NCBI GenBank assembly: GCA_963565915.1
Contig: OY751494.1
Coordinates: forward strand, 682,001-746,000
Reading direction: 5' to 3'
Origin: Entoloma clypeatum
Taxonomy: Eukaryota > Basidiomycota > Agaricomycetes > Agaricales > Entolomataceae
Length of the DNA: 64,000 nt
Below are positions 11,065 through 23,288 of this stretch, piece by piece. Position 1 is the stretch's first letter. Every line of letters begins with the position of its first letter. Position numbers and translations under genes: made by a program. The notes under the pieces were generated by a model. It saw only the letters and a list, made by a program, of their open reading frames with translations. It was not told where the DNA came from and ran no database searches.

Positions 11065-11758
11065 TTAATCGGACCCTTCGGGAAAATCCTTCTCGTTGGC
11101 TTCTAAGATTGTGGTTTCATCATTCTCGGCATCTTCCTCGGACACCTTCCTAACCCTTCCGGAGTTCTTCTTCGGCTTGCGGCAGTTGCGTGCGATATGG
11201 CCTTCTTGGTCACAGTTGAAACACTTGGGACCATCTTTCTTCTTTGGAGCGCTACAGTCTTTAGCCAGATGACCGAAGCGTTGACAGTTGTAGCAATGGG
11301 CTACTCCTGCTTTGTCGATCTCCATGGCCTTGCCCTGACCACCATAAGTGGTACCCGATCCGGTGCACATGTCGCCGCCACCTCGGATGACCAGTGCGTG
11401 TCCTTCCATCTGTCGTCCCTTGTTTCGGATCTCCTTTGCGTAATCGGTGTACGTCTTGCCATCGCTGGCCACTTGTTCAGAGATTCTGCGGTTGACGTTC
11501 ATCGGAAAAACCTAGCCAGGTGATGTTTTCGTTGTCAACAGCAAGAGCGTCTAACCTGTTACTGGCCCAGTGTCTGCCGGACCCTTCCATCATGTGGAAT
11601 AGTACTGCAAGAATCTTCTGATCATCTGTGAGGCTCTTTTGGAACCTGATGTATAGTTTGGTGGCTTTCCACCACTCGTCAAAGGTGTGTCTGTCCTTGA
11701 ACATCCCAGGATCCTTGATGATCTTGGATGTATTCATTGTTTGTACTGACGGAGCTTC
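11065..11758 (-). pseudogene. Family-A gag, C-terminal part, with internal deletion
   Basis: The minus strand encodes the capsid-like segment (FDEWWKATKLYIRFQKSL), then an internal deletion of about 170 bp after WLGFSD that shifts the frame, then two zinc knuckles of CX2CX4HX4C type (CYNCQRFGHLAKDC and CFNCDQEGHIARNC). It stops at 11065. The N-terminus lies beyond the family-B insertion at 27045-27411; the junction is at 11758/11759 with target duplication gcttc. Compared with the complete 407-aa gag at 39294-40517, about 56 residues are missing. Confidence 0.88.
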
Positions 11759-12191
11759 TGTAAGGGCAACCATTTTCACTTTTCACTTTTCCTTTCCCTT
11801 CTTCCTTTCCTTTCTATTCCACCATCTCCAATGTCCTCCAATTGTATCTGCTGCCTCCAACATCTTATCCACCTCTCCGCATCTGACGATTCTGTGCCCA
11901 TCCGCTACTCTGCACGTCGGATTGCAGGTACTATCATTCATCTTGTTTCCATTCATCCCCCATCCCTACTCCCGATCATTGCTCATCATTCATGTGTCTT
12001 GTTTTATCTCTTATTTTATATCTCATTTTACTATTTATCTCGCTAGCTTGCAGGGGAATCCTTAGAACTTTCTCTTTTGATCTCCCTTGCAAGGTGTGTG
12101 TTGTATTACTTATCAGACTGCTCAATCTAAACTTCAGATCTCCCTTGCAAGTATCTGAGTTCGAGTCTTGGATCGTAAGGTCACCCTTACA
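11759..12191 (+). repeat. 5' LTR of family B
   Basis: 433 bp with TGTAAGGG/CCCTTACA ends. It holds a TATA-like tatttat about 32 bp upstream of ccttAGAACTTTCT, the inferred RNA start, and two copies of agatctcccttgcaag about 60 bp apart in the downstream part. Confidence 0.9.
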
Positions 12192-12193
12192 GT

Positions 12194-12203
12194 AGAAAGT
12201 TCT
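12194..12203 (+). promoter_or_regulatory. Family-B self-primer binding site
   Basis: AGAAAGTTCT, two bases after the 5' LTR, is the exact reverse complement of AGAACTTTCT inside the same LTR (the inferred 5' end of the transcript). This matches the Tf1/sushi type of self-primed reverse transcription rather than a tRNA site. Confidence 0.7.
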
Positions 12204-12356
12204 CATCTAATTGGACTGGGTCCGATTGCATCGTTGTCACGATTCCATGCTTCGGAGCAGCTTCGTCCGCATCTGACTCTGATACATCTCACACCCCTTC
12301 CAATTCTTCTAATTACCTCTCCGTAACTGGTGATTCTGCTCCGCGCATAGTAATGG

Positions 12357-12990
12357 ACGACCCCAATTGCCTTGAACAGCTCGACTAAAATTTATTGGGC
12401 CTTATCTTTCATGAAGAGTGGATGTGCAGCACACTTTGCGGATCACATTATCCAACAGGAGCGGAGGACCGGTGCTCTGCCTTATCAGACTTGGGTGGAC
12501 TTCCGCACAGTCTTTACAGCGGAGTTCACTCCGAAGAATGAGGAACAGGATGTGAGACTGATCCTCGAAGGAGAATCCTATTATCAAGGTCAACAGGATG
12601 TCGAGACCTATATTGACAAGTTCAAAGACTACATTGACAAAGCGGGCTATCAGGAGGATACCAACATCATACTCAAATTCCGCCATGGTCTCCGTTCCGA
12701 CATTCAGAATGAGATTGCCACCCTGACCCACGGACGGCCTGCAGATGACAACGCCAATGAGTGGTACTCTGCAGCATGAGTCAATGACAACAATAGGATT
12801 GCCAACAAAGCCTTCAAAGCCACTGCTCCGACCCGCACCTCCGCCTTCTGCAACGTTGTTGGACCAAGAGTACTTGGCACCTCAGTATTCCCTCACCCCT
12901 ACATTCCATTCACTCTGTGTACAGCTCCACTCGCATCCGCATCCGCATCCGCTCCGCCTTACTCGACAGCGGGGCAACAGGGTCGTTTAT
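12357..12990 (+). pseudogene. Family-B gag relic
   Basis: The main frame 12372-12779 encodes a Ty3-type gag/capsid segment (KIYWALSFMKSG, WVDFRTVFTAEF, YIDKFKDYIDKAGY). A short start MDDPNCLEQL at about 12354 is separated from it by a deletion. The frame stops with TGA after EWYSAA, where Arg is expected before VNDNNRIANKAF, which continues in frame. No zinc knuckle is visible before the protease, which suggests further loss. Confidence 0.8.
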
Positions 12991-14107
12991 TGAATGCACT
13001 CTGGTTGAGAAACATTGACTCTCTACTCAAAAACTACAACACGCAATTCTGGTATACAACATCGACGGAACTCCAAACGAGGCCGGAGCAATAACAGAGG
13101 TGTTGGATGTAGTGCTCCGCTATCGGGATCACTCGGAGCGGACCCAGCTTGCAGTCACAAGTTTGGGAAAACAAGAAATCATGTTAGGCTTCACTTGGCT
13201 CAAAGAACACAACCCCGAGGTAGATTGGGCTTCAGGGGAAGTGAAGATGAGCCGGTGTCCTGCACAATGTCAGACATGTCACCAAGAGGCAGCCCAAGAG
13301 CAGAAGGAGCGGAAGTTTGAACAAGTCCGCATCCGAGCCTGTCGGATGGGTTCCACTCCGACATCTGGTCTAGAGGAGGAGGCTCCACGTGGCCCATGGG
13401 TGGAGGATGTCACAGAAGGGGAGGAAGCGGAGGAGTTAGCGGAAGACGATGAGGAAGAGGATGAGTTTGAGGAGGGAGATCGCCTTTTTGTCGGAACAGT
13501 ACCCATGGAGGCGGAGTTCATCCGCGCTTCATCCAATATCTCGCAACATCTATCAGAGGCCTTCCTCAGTAACCAAAAACCTAAATCTTTCCACAACTCT
13601 GTACCAGACCACTTGTTTGACTTCAAAGACGTATGCTCAAAGACCTCTTTCGACACCTTACCGGAAGAGCAGACTTGGGACCATGCCATTGAACTTGTTC
13701 CAGATGCCTCTCCGGTGGGTTGTAAGGTATATCCGCTTGCTCCGAACAAACAGAAGGAACTCAACGTGTTTTTGGAGGAGAACCTTGCAACTGGTCGGAT
13801 CCGCCCTTCCAAGTCTCCAATGGCATCTCCGGTATTCTACATCAAGAAGAAGGATGGCTCTCTTCGTCTTGTACAAGACTACTGGTCACTCAATTCCAAA
13901 ACTATCAAAAACAAGTATCTGCTTCCACTCATATCTGAACTGATCAATAAACTTCAACGCGCTCAATACTTCACCAAGCTCAACATCCGCTGGGGCTACA
14001 ACAATGTGCAGATAAAACCCGGAGATGAGTGGGAAGGCCACTTTTCGGACCAATCACAGAATCTATGAACCATTGGTGATGTTCTTCGGCCTCACTAATA
14101 GTCCATC
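12951..14107 (+). pseudogene. Family-B protease and N-terminal half of RT
   Basis: The protease active site DSGATGSFI starts at 12965. An in-frame TGA at 13016 follows KH, and the flap/dimer region (EIMLGFTWLKEHNPEVDW) follows in the same frame. RT begins with WDHAIELVPDA and contains LVQDYWSLN and FFGLTNSP, where the sequence ends abruptly at the family-A LTR (14108). The usual Arg of DYR is Trp here and the catalytic Asp region reads LNIRWGYNN rather than a canonical D-containing motif, so it is degenerate. A one-base insertion near 14037 distinguishes it from the inverted copy. Confidence 0.85.
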
Positions 14108-14504
14108 TGTTACGGACTCTACAGTATGAGGACCACGTCATATCTTTTACTTATCGGCCTGACTCGGCGCCCTCTTACGAACTTACTATGTCTAATATCT
14201 ACTTTTGCAACCTTCGATTCCAGTCTGACTCATTACATTACTTCGTCATCCCCTTTAGTATACTTCGCTCCCGCGCTGACTTGCTTTCTGCAGTCAGCTT
14301 ACTCACTGTACATAGCCTTCCGCAGTCACCTTACTCATGCGCACTGCCTTCCGCAGTACTGACTCATCCGCTACCGCTATAGTCAGTACCTATATAAACC
14401 TCTTGTACTATAGTAGATTCCTTAGATTTAGCAATCACTTTGCTCTTGCCTTTCCACTTTCCTGCATACTCTGCCCGAACCTTGGAACGGTTTGTTAAGC
14501 ATAA
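14108..14504 (+). repeat. 5' LTR of inner family-A element (left contig end)
   Basis: Starts TGTTACGG inside family-B RT. It lacks the final CA of other A LTRs and has several single-base homopolymer differences (near 14221, 14376 and 14447) from the inverted copy at 16075-16474. No target duplication is found: flanks are ccatc on this side and gggtc after 24096. Confidence 0.82.
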
Positions 14505-14684
14505 GCCTTGGTTTTTCAAGTTGATTCTCCCTTCAACAGGATGTGCAATTCTTTTGTGAGGCATCTGATGTCCAATTTGATGAGACCGTTGGCGGTAGTC
14601 GTGTGGTCTAAATCTCGTTAGGTTCGCCCAGAGCGAAGAGAGCAACTACCAGACGAGTCAAGACATCGCACTTCTTTGAAGACT
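14505..14684 (+). other. Inner family-A leader with 103-bp foreign segment
   Basis: 14505-14607 replaces the seven bases caagttg that follow the LTR in the other A copies. The usual leader resumes at ctaaatctcgttagg. The replacement breaks the self-primer site. The same segment is present in the inverted copy (about 15968-16074), so it is not a sequencing error of this contig end. Its origin is not recognised. Confidence 0.65.
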
Positions 14685-14884
14685 NNNNNNNNNNNNNNNN
14701 NNNNNNNNNNNNNNNNNNNNNNNNNNNNNNNNNNNNNNNNNNNNNNNNNNNNNNNNNNNNNNNNNNNNNNNNNNNNNNNNNNNNNNNNNNNNNNNNNNNN
14801 NNNNNNNNNNNNNNNNNNNNNNNNNNNNNNNNNNNNNNNNNNNNNNNNNNNNNNNNNNNNNNNNNNNNNNNNNNNNNNNNNNNN
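14685..14884. other. Assembly gap, 200 N
   Basis: Exactly 200 N, a default scaffold gap. The left contig ends in a family-A leader and the right contig begins in family-A gag on the opposite strand. Confidence 0.98.
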
Positions 14885-15525
14885 AGATTCTGCGGTTGAC
14901 GTTTTTCTCCAGGATGTATTTCCCAGTTTCCTCGCCAAGGTTTGACAGTTTCAAGAGTTCTTCAAATTCATCCAAGAATTCATCAACAGTGCGTTTCTCT
15001 TGTTTCAGGACTTCAAGTCTCGCTTTGGCAGCAACCAACTTGTTGGCAATGGAGAATCGTGTGGCGATATCATCGGAAAAACCTAGCCAGGTGATGTTCT
15101 CATTGTCAACGGCAAGAGCGTCTAACTTGTTACTGGCCCAGTGTCTGCCGGACCCTTCCATCATGCGGAATAGTACTGCAAGAATCTTCTGATCATCTGT
15201 GAGGCTCTTTTGGAACCTGATGTATAGTTTGGTGGCTTTCCACCACTCGTCAAAGGTGTATCTGTCCTTGAACATCCCAGGATCCTTGATGATCTTGGAT
15301 GTATCCATTGTTTGTACAGCCGGAGCTTCTGCCATGTTCAGAGTCTGCAGAGGAGAAGAGGAGTCGGGTTGTTGGGATGAAGATGGGGTTCGGGATACAG
15401 GTAAGGATTGAAAATGAGTCCCTGTTCTAGGCGTCTGCTCGATATCTGACTGCGTGGAGTCAAAAGTAAATTCGTCAGGGGACTCGTCGGCGGAATCGGT
15501 GGCAAAACGTTCAGAGTATTTCCTG
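14885..15525 (-). pseudogene. Inner family-A gag fragment
   Basis: The minus strand encodes the gag middle region (MAEAPAVQTMDTSKII, FDEWWKATKLYIRF, DEFLDEFEELLKLSNLG) up to VNRRI, where the gap begins. The segment deleted in the outer A copy (after WLGFSD) is intact here, so this is a different element copy. The N-terminus is truncated by a deletion of about 170 bp near 15525 relative to the complete gag at 39294-40517. Confidence 0.82.
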
Positions 15526-16074
15526 ATGTGGCTCTAGGGCGTCTTGATGTGAGCATCCTAATCAATCTCCTGATAACGGTTGTCTGGACACCGATAAACT
15601 CTCTGATCTCTGTGATCCGACCTGTCTGAGGTCCTTCTTGAACGCGAAAGCTTTCGAGTTCATTCTGTCGGGCGTTGTAATGCGCGACCTGGTGTTGCCG
15701 AGCAAGAAGGATGCTCTCTGCTATCTCGCCGTGGGGGCGATGCTCATTGTTGTCTAGTTCTTTGTCAAGCACCTGCTGTAGGATACGACGGATCTCCGAT
15801 TCGATGTACTGCTGGATGAGTGTAAAATCGATACTGTCTCGAGGACTTAGCTCCTCCTGTCGGGCTTCTGGCGTGCTGAATGGGTTACTGGTGAAGTCTT
15901 CAAAGAAGTGCGATGTCTTGACTCGTCTGGTAGTTGCTCTCTTCGCTCTGGGCGAACCTAACGAGATTTAGACCACACGACTACCGCCAACGGTCTCATC
16001 AAATTGGACATCAGATGCCTCACAAAAGAATTGCACATCCTGTTGAAGGGAGAATCAACTTGAAAAACCAAGGC
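15526..16074 (-). other. Inner family-A leader region on the right contig
   Basis: A leader with a long open stretch but no ATG (RDSIDFILIQQYIESEIRR and EGPQTGRITEIREFIG), preceded by the 103-bp replacement segment. From about 15894 rightward this is the reverse complement of the left contig end. Confidence 0.65.
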
Positions 16075-16474
16075 TTATGCTTAACAAACCGTTCCAAGGT
16101 TCGGGCAGAGTATGCAGGAAAGTGGAAAGGCAAAGAGCAAAGTGATTGCTAAATCTAAGGAATCTACTATAGTACAAGAGGTTTATATAGGTACTGACTA
16201 TAGGCGGTAGCGGATGAGTCAGTACTGCGGAAGGCAGTGCGCATGAGTAAGGTGACTGCGGAAGGCTATGTACAGTGAGTAAGCTGACTGCAGAAAGCAA
16301 GTCAGCGCGGGAGCGAAGTATACTAAAGGGGATGACGAAGTAATGTAATGAGTCAGACTGGGAATCGAAGGTTGCAAAAGTAGATATTAGACATAGTAAG
16401 TTCGTAAGAGGGCGCCGAGTCAGGCCGATAAGTAAAAGATATGACGTGGTCCTCATACTGTAGAGTCCGTAACA
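16075..16474 (-). repeat. Inner family-A LTR, inverted copy
   Basis: 400 bp, the reverse complement of 14108-14504 apart from single-base indels, ending gtccgtaaca at the junction with family-B RT. Confidence 0.85.
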
Positions 16475-17630
16475 GATGGACTATTAGTGAGGCCGAAGAA
16501 CATCACCAATGGTTCATAGATTCTGTGATTGGTCCGAAAAGTGGCCTTCCACTCATCTCCGGGTTTTATCTGCACATTGTTGTAGCCCCAGCGGATGTTG
16601 AGCTTGGTGAAGTATTGAGCGCGTTGAAGTTTATTGATCAGTTCAGATATGAGTGGAAGCAGATACTTGTTTTTGATAGTTTTGGAATTGAGTGACCAGT
16701 AGTCTTGTACAAGACGAAGAGAGCCATCCTTCTTCTTGATGTAGAATACCGGAGATGCCATTGGAGACTTGGAAGGGCGGATCTGACCAGTTGCAAGGTT
16801 CTCCTCCAAAAACACGTTGAGTTCCTTCTGTTTGTTCGGAGCAAGCGGATATACCTTACAACCCACCGGAGAGGCATCTGGAACAAGTTCAATGGCATGG
16901 TCCCAAGTCTGCTCTTCCGGTAAGGTGTCGAAAGAGGTCTTTGAGCATACGTCTTTGAAGTCAAACAAGTGGTCTGGTACAGAGTTGTGGAAAGATTTAG
17001 GTTTTTGGTTACTGAGGAAGGCCTCTGATAGATGTTGCGAGATATTGGATGAAGCGCGGATGAACTCCGCCTCCATGGGTACTGTTCCGACAAAAAGGCG
17101 ATCTCCCTCCTCAAACTCATCCTCTTCCTCATCGTCTTCCGCTAACTCCTCCGCTTCCTCCCCTTCTGTGACATCCTCCACCCATGGGCCACGTGGAGCC
17201 TCCTCCTCTAGACCAGATGTCGGAGTGGAACCCATCCGACAGGCTCGGATGCGGACTTGTTCAAACTTCCGCTCCTTCTGCTCTTGGGCTGCCTCTTGGT
17301 GACATGTCTGACATTGTGCAGGACACCGGCTCATCTTCACTTCCCCTGAAGCCCAATCTACCTCGGGGTTGTGTTCTTTGAGCCAAGTGAAGCCTAACAT
17401 GATTTCTTGTTTTCCCAAACTTGTGACTGCAAGCTGGGTCCGCTCCGAGTGATCCCGATAGCGGAGCACTACATCCAACACCTCTGTTATTGCTCCGGCC
17501 TCGTTTGGAGTTCCGTCGATGTTGTATACCAGAATTGCGTGTTGTAGTTTTTGAGTAGAGAGTCAATGTTTCTCAACCAGAGTGCATTCAATAAACGACC
17601 CTGTTGCCCCGCTGTCGAGTAAGGCGGAGC
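16475..17630 (-). pseudogene. Family-B protease/RT half, inverted copy
   Basis: Reverse-complement copy of 12951-14107 (paired coordinates sum to 30581). It differs by one substitution (ATGQIRPSK here, ATGRIRPSK on the left) and lacks the extra G near 14037, so the frame runs on to GDEWKATF and FFGLTNSP. It carries the same TGA and the same boundary with the A LTR. Confidence 0.85.
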
Positions 17631-18389
17631 GGATGCGGATGCGGATGCGAGTGGAGCTGTACACAGAGTGAATGGAATGTAGGGGTGAGGGAATACTGAG
17701 GTGCCAAGTACTCTTGGTCCAACAACGTTGCAGAAGGCGGAGGTGCGGGTCGGAGCAGTGGCTTTGAAGGCTTTGTTGGCAATCCTATTGTTGTCATTGA
17801 CTCATGCTGCAGAGTACCACTCATTGGCGTTGTCATCTGCAGGCCGTCCGTGGGTCAGGGTGGCAATCTCATTCTGAATGTCGGAACGGAGACCATGGCG
17901 GAATTTGAGTATGATGTTGGTATCCTCCTGATAGCCCGCTTTGTCAATGTAGTCTTTGAACTTGTCAATATAGGTCTCGACATCCTGTTGACCTTGATAA
18001 TAGGATTCTCCTTCGAGGATCAGTCTCACATCCTGTTCCTCATTCTTCGGAGTGAACTCCGCTGTAAAGACTGTGCGGAAGTCCACCCAAGTCTGATAAG
18101 GCAGAGCACCGGTCCTCCGCTCCTGTTGGATAATGTGATCCGCAAAGTGTGCTGCACATCCACTCTTCATGAAAGATAAGGCCCAATAAATTTTAGTCGA
18201 GCTGTTCAAGGCAATTGGGGTCGTCCATTACTATGCGCGGAGCAGAATCACCAGTTACGGAGAGGTAATTAGAAGAATTGGAAGGGGTGTGAGATGTATC
18301 AGAGTCAGATGCGGACGAAGCTGCTCCGAAGCATGGAATCGTGACAACGATGCAATCGGACCCAGTCCAATTAGATGAGAACTTTCTAC
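17631..18389 (-). pseudogene. Family-B gag relic, inverted copy
   Basis: The same gag relic as 12357-12990, with the main frame at 18209-17802 and identical predicted protein, next to the inverted copy of the B LTR. Confidence 0.85.
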
Positions 18390-18822
18390 TGTAAGGGTGA
18401 CCTTACGATCCAAGACTCGAACTCAGATACTTGCAAGGGAGATCTGAAGTTTAGATTGAGCAGTCTGATAAGTAATACAACACACACCTTGCAAGGGAGA
18501 TCAAAAGAGAAAGTTCTAAGGATTCCCCTGCAAGCTAGCGAGATAAATAGTAAAATGAGATATAAAATAAGAGATAAAACAAGACACATGAATGATGAGC
18601 AATGATCGGGAGTAGGGATGGGGGATGAATGGAAACAAGATGAATGATAGTACCTGCAATCCGACGTGCAGAGTAGCGGATGGGCACAGAATCGTCAGAT
18701 GCGGAGAGGTGGATAAGATGTTGGAGGCAGCAGATACAATTGGAGGACATTGGAGATGGTGGAATAGAAAGGAAAGGAAGAAGGGAAAGGAAAAGTGAAA
18801 AGTGAAAATGGTTGCCCTTACA
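18390..18822 (-). repeat. Family-B LTR, inverted copy
   Basis: Mirror of 11759-12191 with the same gcttc junction to family-A gag. This insertion junction should be unique, so its presence twice shows that the whole locus, not just a transposon, is duplicated here. Confidence 0.9.
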
Positions 18823-19516
18823 GAAGCTCCGTCAGTACAAACAATGAATACATCCAAGATCATCAAGGATCCTGGGATGTTCAAGGACAGACACACCTTT
18901 GACGAGTGGTGGAAAGCCACCAAACTATACATCAGGTTCCAAAAGAGCCTCACAGATGATCAGAAGATTCTTGCAGTACTATTCCACATGATGGAAGGGT
19001 CCGGCAGACACTGGGCCAGTAACAGGTTAGACGCTCTTGCTGTTGACAACGAAAACATCACCTGGCTAGGTTTTTCCGATGAACGTCAACCGCAGAATCT
19101 CTGAACAAGTGGCCAGCGATGGCAAGACGTACACCGATTACGCAAAGGAGATCCGAAACAAGGGACGACAGATGGAAGGACACGCACTGGTCATCCGAGG
19201 TGGCGGCGACATGTGCACCGGATCGGGTACCACTTATGGTGGTCAGGGCAAGGCCATGGAGATCGACAAAGCAGGAGTAGCCCATTGCTACAACTGTCAA
19301 CGCTTCGGTCATCTGGCTAAAGACTGTAGCGCTCCAAAGAAGAAAGATGGTCCCAAGTGTTTCAACTGTGACCAAGAAGGCCATATCGCACGCAACTGCC
19401 GCAAGCCGAAGAAGAACTCCGGAAGGGTTAGGAAGGTGTCCGAGGAAGATGCCGAGAATGATGAAACCACAATCTTAGAAGCCAACGAGAAGGATTTTCC
19501 CGAAGGGTCCGATTAA
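18823..19516 (+). pseudogene. Family-A gag C-terminal part, inverted copy
   Basis: Identical to 11065-11758 in reverse complement, including the 170-bp deletion after WLGFSD, the two zinc knuckles and the stop at 19516. Confidence 0.88.
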
Positions 19517-19566
19517 ACGACGCTAAGTTGCGACCCTTATCTATTAAACGGACTTGCTTGCCTTGT

Positions 19567-22500
19567 ATGACTGCAGACAATAGAACCTATGTCATCCCTG
19601 CCAAGCGAGCTGCTGCATCAACTAAGATTGTGAAGGGAGATAAACCTCCGAAAAGATGAGAGATCAGGCTGTTAGCTCAGCTCAAAACACGACGAGGACC
19701 AAAGGTCATCCAACCTGAGGTTGATAGCAGATGTGAACGCACATGCATCCATCCCAGAATAGTATGCAAACAGAACCTCCCCACGCGAGGAATACCACCC
19801 ATAGCAATTCTAAATGCGGATGGATCACCAAATCGACAACAGAAAGCGAGCCAACTTGCTGAAGTCAAACTGGATTTGGGAGCACATCAGGAAACCATGG
19901 AAGCAATGGTACTGGACATTGGGAGAACGGACATGCTCTTGGGACATGACTGGTTGGTACACCACAACCCCACAATCAATTGGACAACCGGCGCAGTAAC
20001 ATTTAACCGGTGCCCAACAACATGTCAAACCAAACACTCGGATTTCAGGATTAACCTTAATGGTCGCAAACACCGGGTTCGCATGGTTGAGGTGCGCGAC
20101 AAAGATGCACCCAAAAAGTCGGATCAGAAATGGAAGCCTGGAGACCCTATTTTGGAAGCTGTCACTCCCACACCACCTCCCACAACCAAACGACCCTCAT
20201 ATGTTGAACGATTTGCTCATCTTTTCAAGAAAGAAAACTTTGATAAGATCCCAAAGGAGAGGGAATGGGACCATGGTATCGAACTTACACCGGACGCACC
20301 AAAGGAACTAGGGGGAAATACATATCCTATGACGCAAAAGGAACAAGAGAAATTGGACGCATTCATTGACGAGGGTCTAGCAACAGGAAAGATCCGCCCG
20401 TCCAAATCCCCTTATGCCTCCCCTTGCTTCTTCATCAACAAGAAGGATGGCTCCAAACGATTGGTACAAGATTACCGCATGGTCAATAAATTCACGGTCA
20501 AAGACAAGTTCCCACTCCCACGAATATCCAATCTCCTGGACGTACTGAAAGATGCGGTCTACTTCAATAAAATGGACATCATGTGGGGCTATAACAACGT
20601 CCGGATTAAGGAGGGCGATGAATGGAAAGCTGCCTTCCTCACCAGTCGAGGATTGTTCGAACCATTGGTCATGTTTTTCGGTCTTTGCAACTCCCCGGGA
20701 ACGTTCTCTCGAATGATGGCTAGTCTATTCCAGGACCAGATCCGCCGACGTATCTGTGTGATCTACATGGATGACATCATGGTTATCGGTAAAACCAAGG
20801 AAGAACTCGCGCGAAACACCAGAGAAATCCTACAGATCCTATCGGACAATGGTTTGTTCCTAAAGGAGAAGAAGTGTTTATGGGAAGTAACGAAATGTCC
20901 TATATTGGGATATGTGGTTGGTGAGGGACGTGTTGAGATGGAAACTGAGAAGGTGGATACAATTCGAAACTGGCGAGCACCCACGTCAAAAAAGGAAGTT
21001 CAGAAGTTCCTTGGATTTGCTAACTTCTATCAATGTTTTATTGAAGGGTACTCAAACATCGCAAAACCTCTCACCGTGCTCACAGGCGGTACGGCATTTA
21101 CTTGGGGACCAACAGAGCAGCAAGCTTTTAAAGGTCTCATACGGGCAATTACATTGGCACCTGTCTTGGCATTACCAAAACCAGATGGACAGTTCAGGGT
21201 TGAAACCGATGCATCGGGCTATGCCATTGGAGTGGTACTCTCTCAGAAGCAAGATGACAAATGGCATCCCATCACATTCTTGTCGCAGACCATGTCTGTG
21301 GCCAAACAGAATTACAAGATATACAACAAGAAACTCCTGGCAGTTGTGGAAGCATTAAAAGATTGGAGACACTATCTGCTCGAAGCCAGGGAACGTTTTG
21401 AAATCTTGACTGATCACAAGAACCTGGAATATTTCCGTCGTCTTCAGGACCTGAATCAACGACAGCGACGCTGGAAAATGAAGTTACAGGACTATGACTT
21501 TGAATTACGGCATGTGCCCGGCAAGACCAATGCAAAAGCGGACATCCTGTCACGCTTACCCTGGTATGAAGCGGAACTCGAACCACAGGACAGTGACCAA
21601 ATGCTCAAGGAGGGACTATTCTTGAAACGGTTGGAATCAGAAGATGTGGTACAAATGGAGATGTTCACGGAGGAACAATTCTTTGAAGGGGGTGAGACAT
21701 CTGATTCCATCAAAATTGGAAACATCACAACGATCGAAAACCCATGGATCGCACGCATCAAGGCTTTGAACCGCATGGAGACAGAAGTAGCGCAGGGCCT
21801 AAAAAAGAATCCTCATTGGTATCAACAGGAGAATGGGATCACCTATGCAGGAGAACGAGTCTATGTCCCGCCAGATCCACAATTACGACAAGAATTGATG
21901 TTCGAGTCACACGATGCACCAGTGGCTGGACATCCAGGACAGTACCGGACACATGAATTCCTCACTCGCACCTACTGGTGGCCTACCATCCTGCATGATG
22001 TGAAGAAGTATGTGAAAAGTTGTGACACTTGTCAATGCAACAAGATCAACTGACAGAAGCGACATGCTCTGCTACATCCCCATGCAGCACCAAGTCACCC
22101 ATGGGAAGACATAGGGATCGACGTTGTGGGACCGATACCAGAATCCGATGGAAAAAATGCAATTCTGGTCATCATGGATAGACATTCGAAGATGCTTCAC
22201 CTCATTCCGACAACCGTGGAATTATCAGCTGAAGGATTAGCCAAGATCTATCGGGATCAGATATGGAAGCTTCATGGGATCCCCAAGAAGATCATCAGCG
22301 ATAGGGAACCGCAGTTTGCCGCAAAGTTCATGGAGATACTCTGCCGCATGCTAGGAATCTGTCCACTGCATACCACCCACAAACCGATGGACAGGCCGAG
22401 CGATCGCATCAGGAAACAGAGGTGTTCTTATGGAACTTTGTCAACCATCTACAGGATGATTGGGCTGAGTGGATCGCAATCACAGAGTTCCAGTACAATG

Positions 22501-23153
22501 ACAAAGAACATCAGGTGATGAAGCACACCCCATTCTACCTCAACTACGGTTTACATCCTTGGAAGGGAGAACTCGTGTTAGAAGATACCAATCCGGCTGC
22601 CAACGACTTCTTGAAAAAACTCAAACAGGCACGAGAAGAAGCCAATGCCGCGCTGAAACAAGCACAGGATCAGATGAAGAAGACAGTTGACACATGGAGA
22701 AGTCCGTCTCGGAACTACCGCATCGGAGACAAGGTGTGGCTGGAAGGGACTAACATCAGGACCGATCGCCCCTCAAAGAAACTTGACGCACTTCGACATG
22801 GACCATTCAAAGTCCTAGAGAAGAAAGGAGCTAGCGCGTACCTTCTTGATCTTCCAAAAACTTGGAAGATGATTCACCCTGTGTTTAACGAGACCCTGTT
22901 GTCACCATATGAAACTCCGAAGTACGCCATCCAGAAAAAGAAACCAGCCCCTGATCCGATCATCGTCGAAGGACGAGAAGAGTACCATGTGTCTACGATC
23001 CTAGACTCTCAAAAGTTCCGCGGAAAGATCCAGTACCTCGTCCAGTGGGAAGGATATGGTCCAGAAGAGAACACATGGGAACCTCGAGCTAATGTTCAGA
23101 ACGCTCAAGATTTGATCCGTGATTTCCATCGGCAGAATCCGTCCCGCCCATGA
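19567..23153 (+). pseudogene. Family-A pol, inverted copy
   Basis: Mirror copy of 7428-11014 with an identical predicted 725-residue main frame (19876-22053). TGA at 19657-19659 lies upstream of the protease, the protease reads DSR at 19723-19731, and RT YMDD is at 20764-20775. RNase H and the integrase zinc region follow, then TGA at 22051-22053, the integrase core, a frameshift near 22350 and a frame ending in the chromodomain (about 22990-23120). Carrying exactly the same lesions as the left copy is the expected signature of one locus represented twice. Confidence 0.9.
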
Positions 23154-23288
23154 TAAAAGACAGCCTCGGAATCCATGACAAGTATCGACCTCATCAGTCA
23201 ACCACACACCGAGTTCCCCACTCTAGTCCTTTTCCCTGCCCAATATAGCCTCCCCCTTTTCTTCTATCTCTCAACCATCCTCACTGCC

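Noticed and set aside
12150..12175. tRNA-like B-box (gagttcgagtcttgg) in the family-B LTR
   Set aside because: No matching A-box or cloverleaf could be formed around it. It lies within the LTR and is better explained as LTR sequence.
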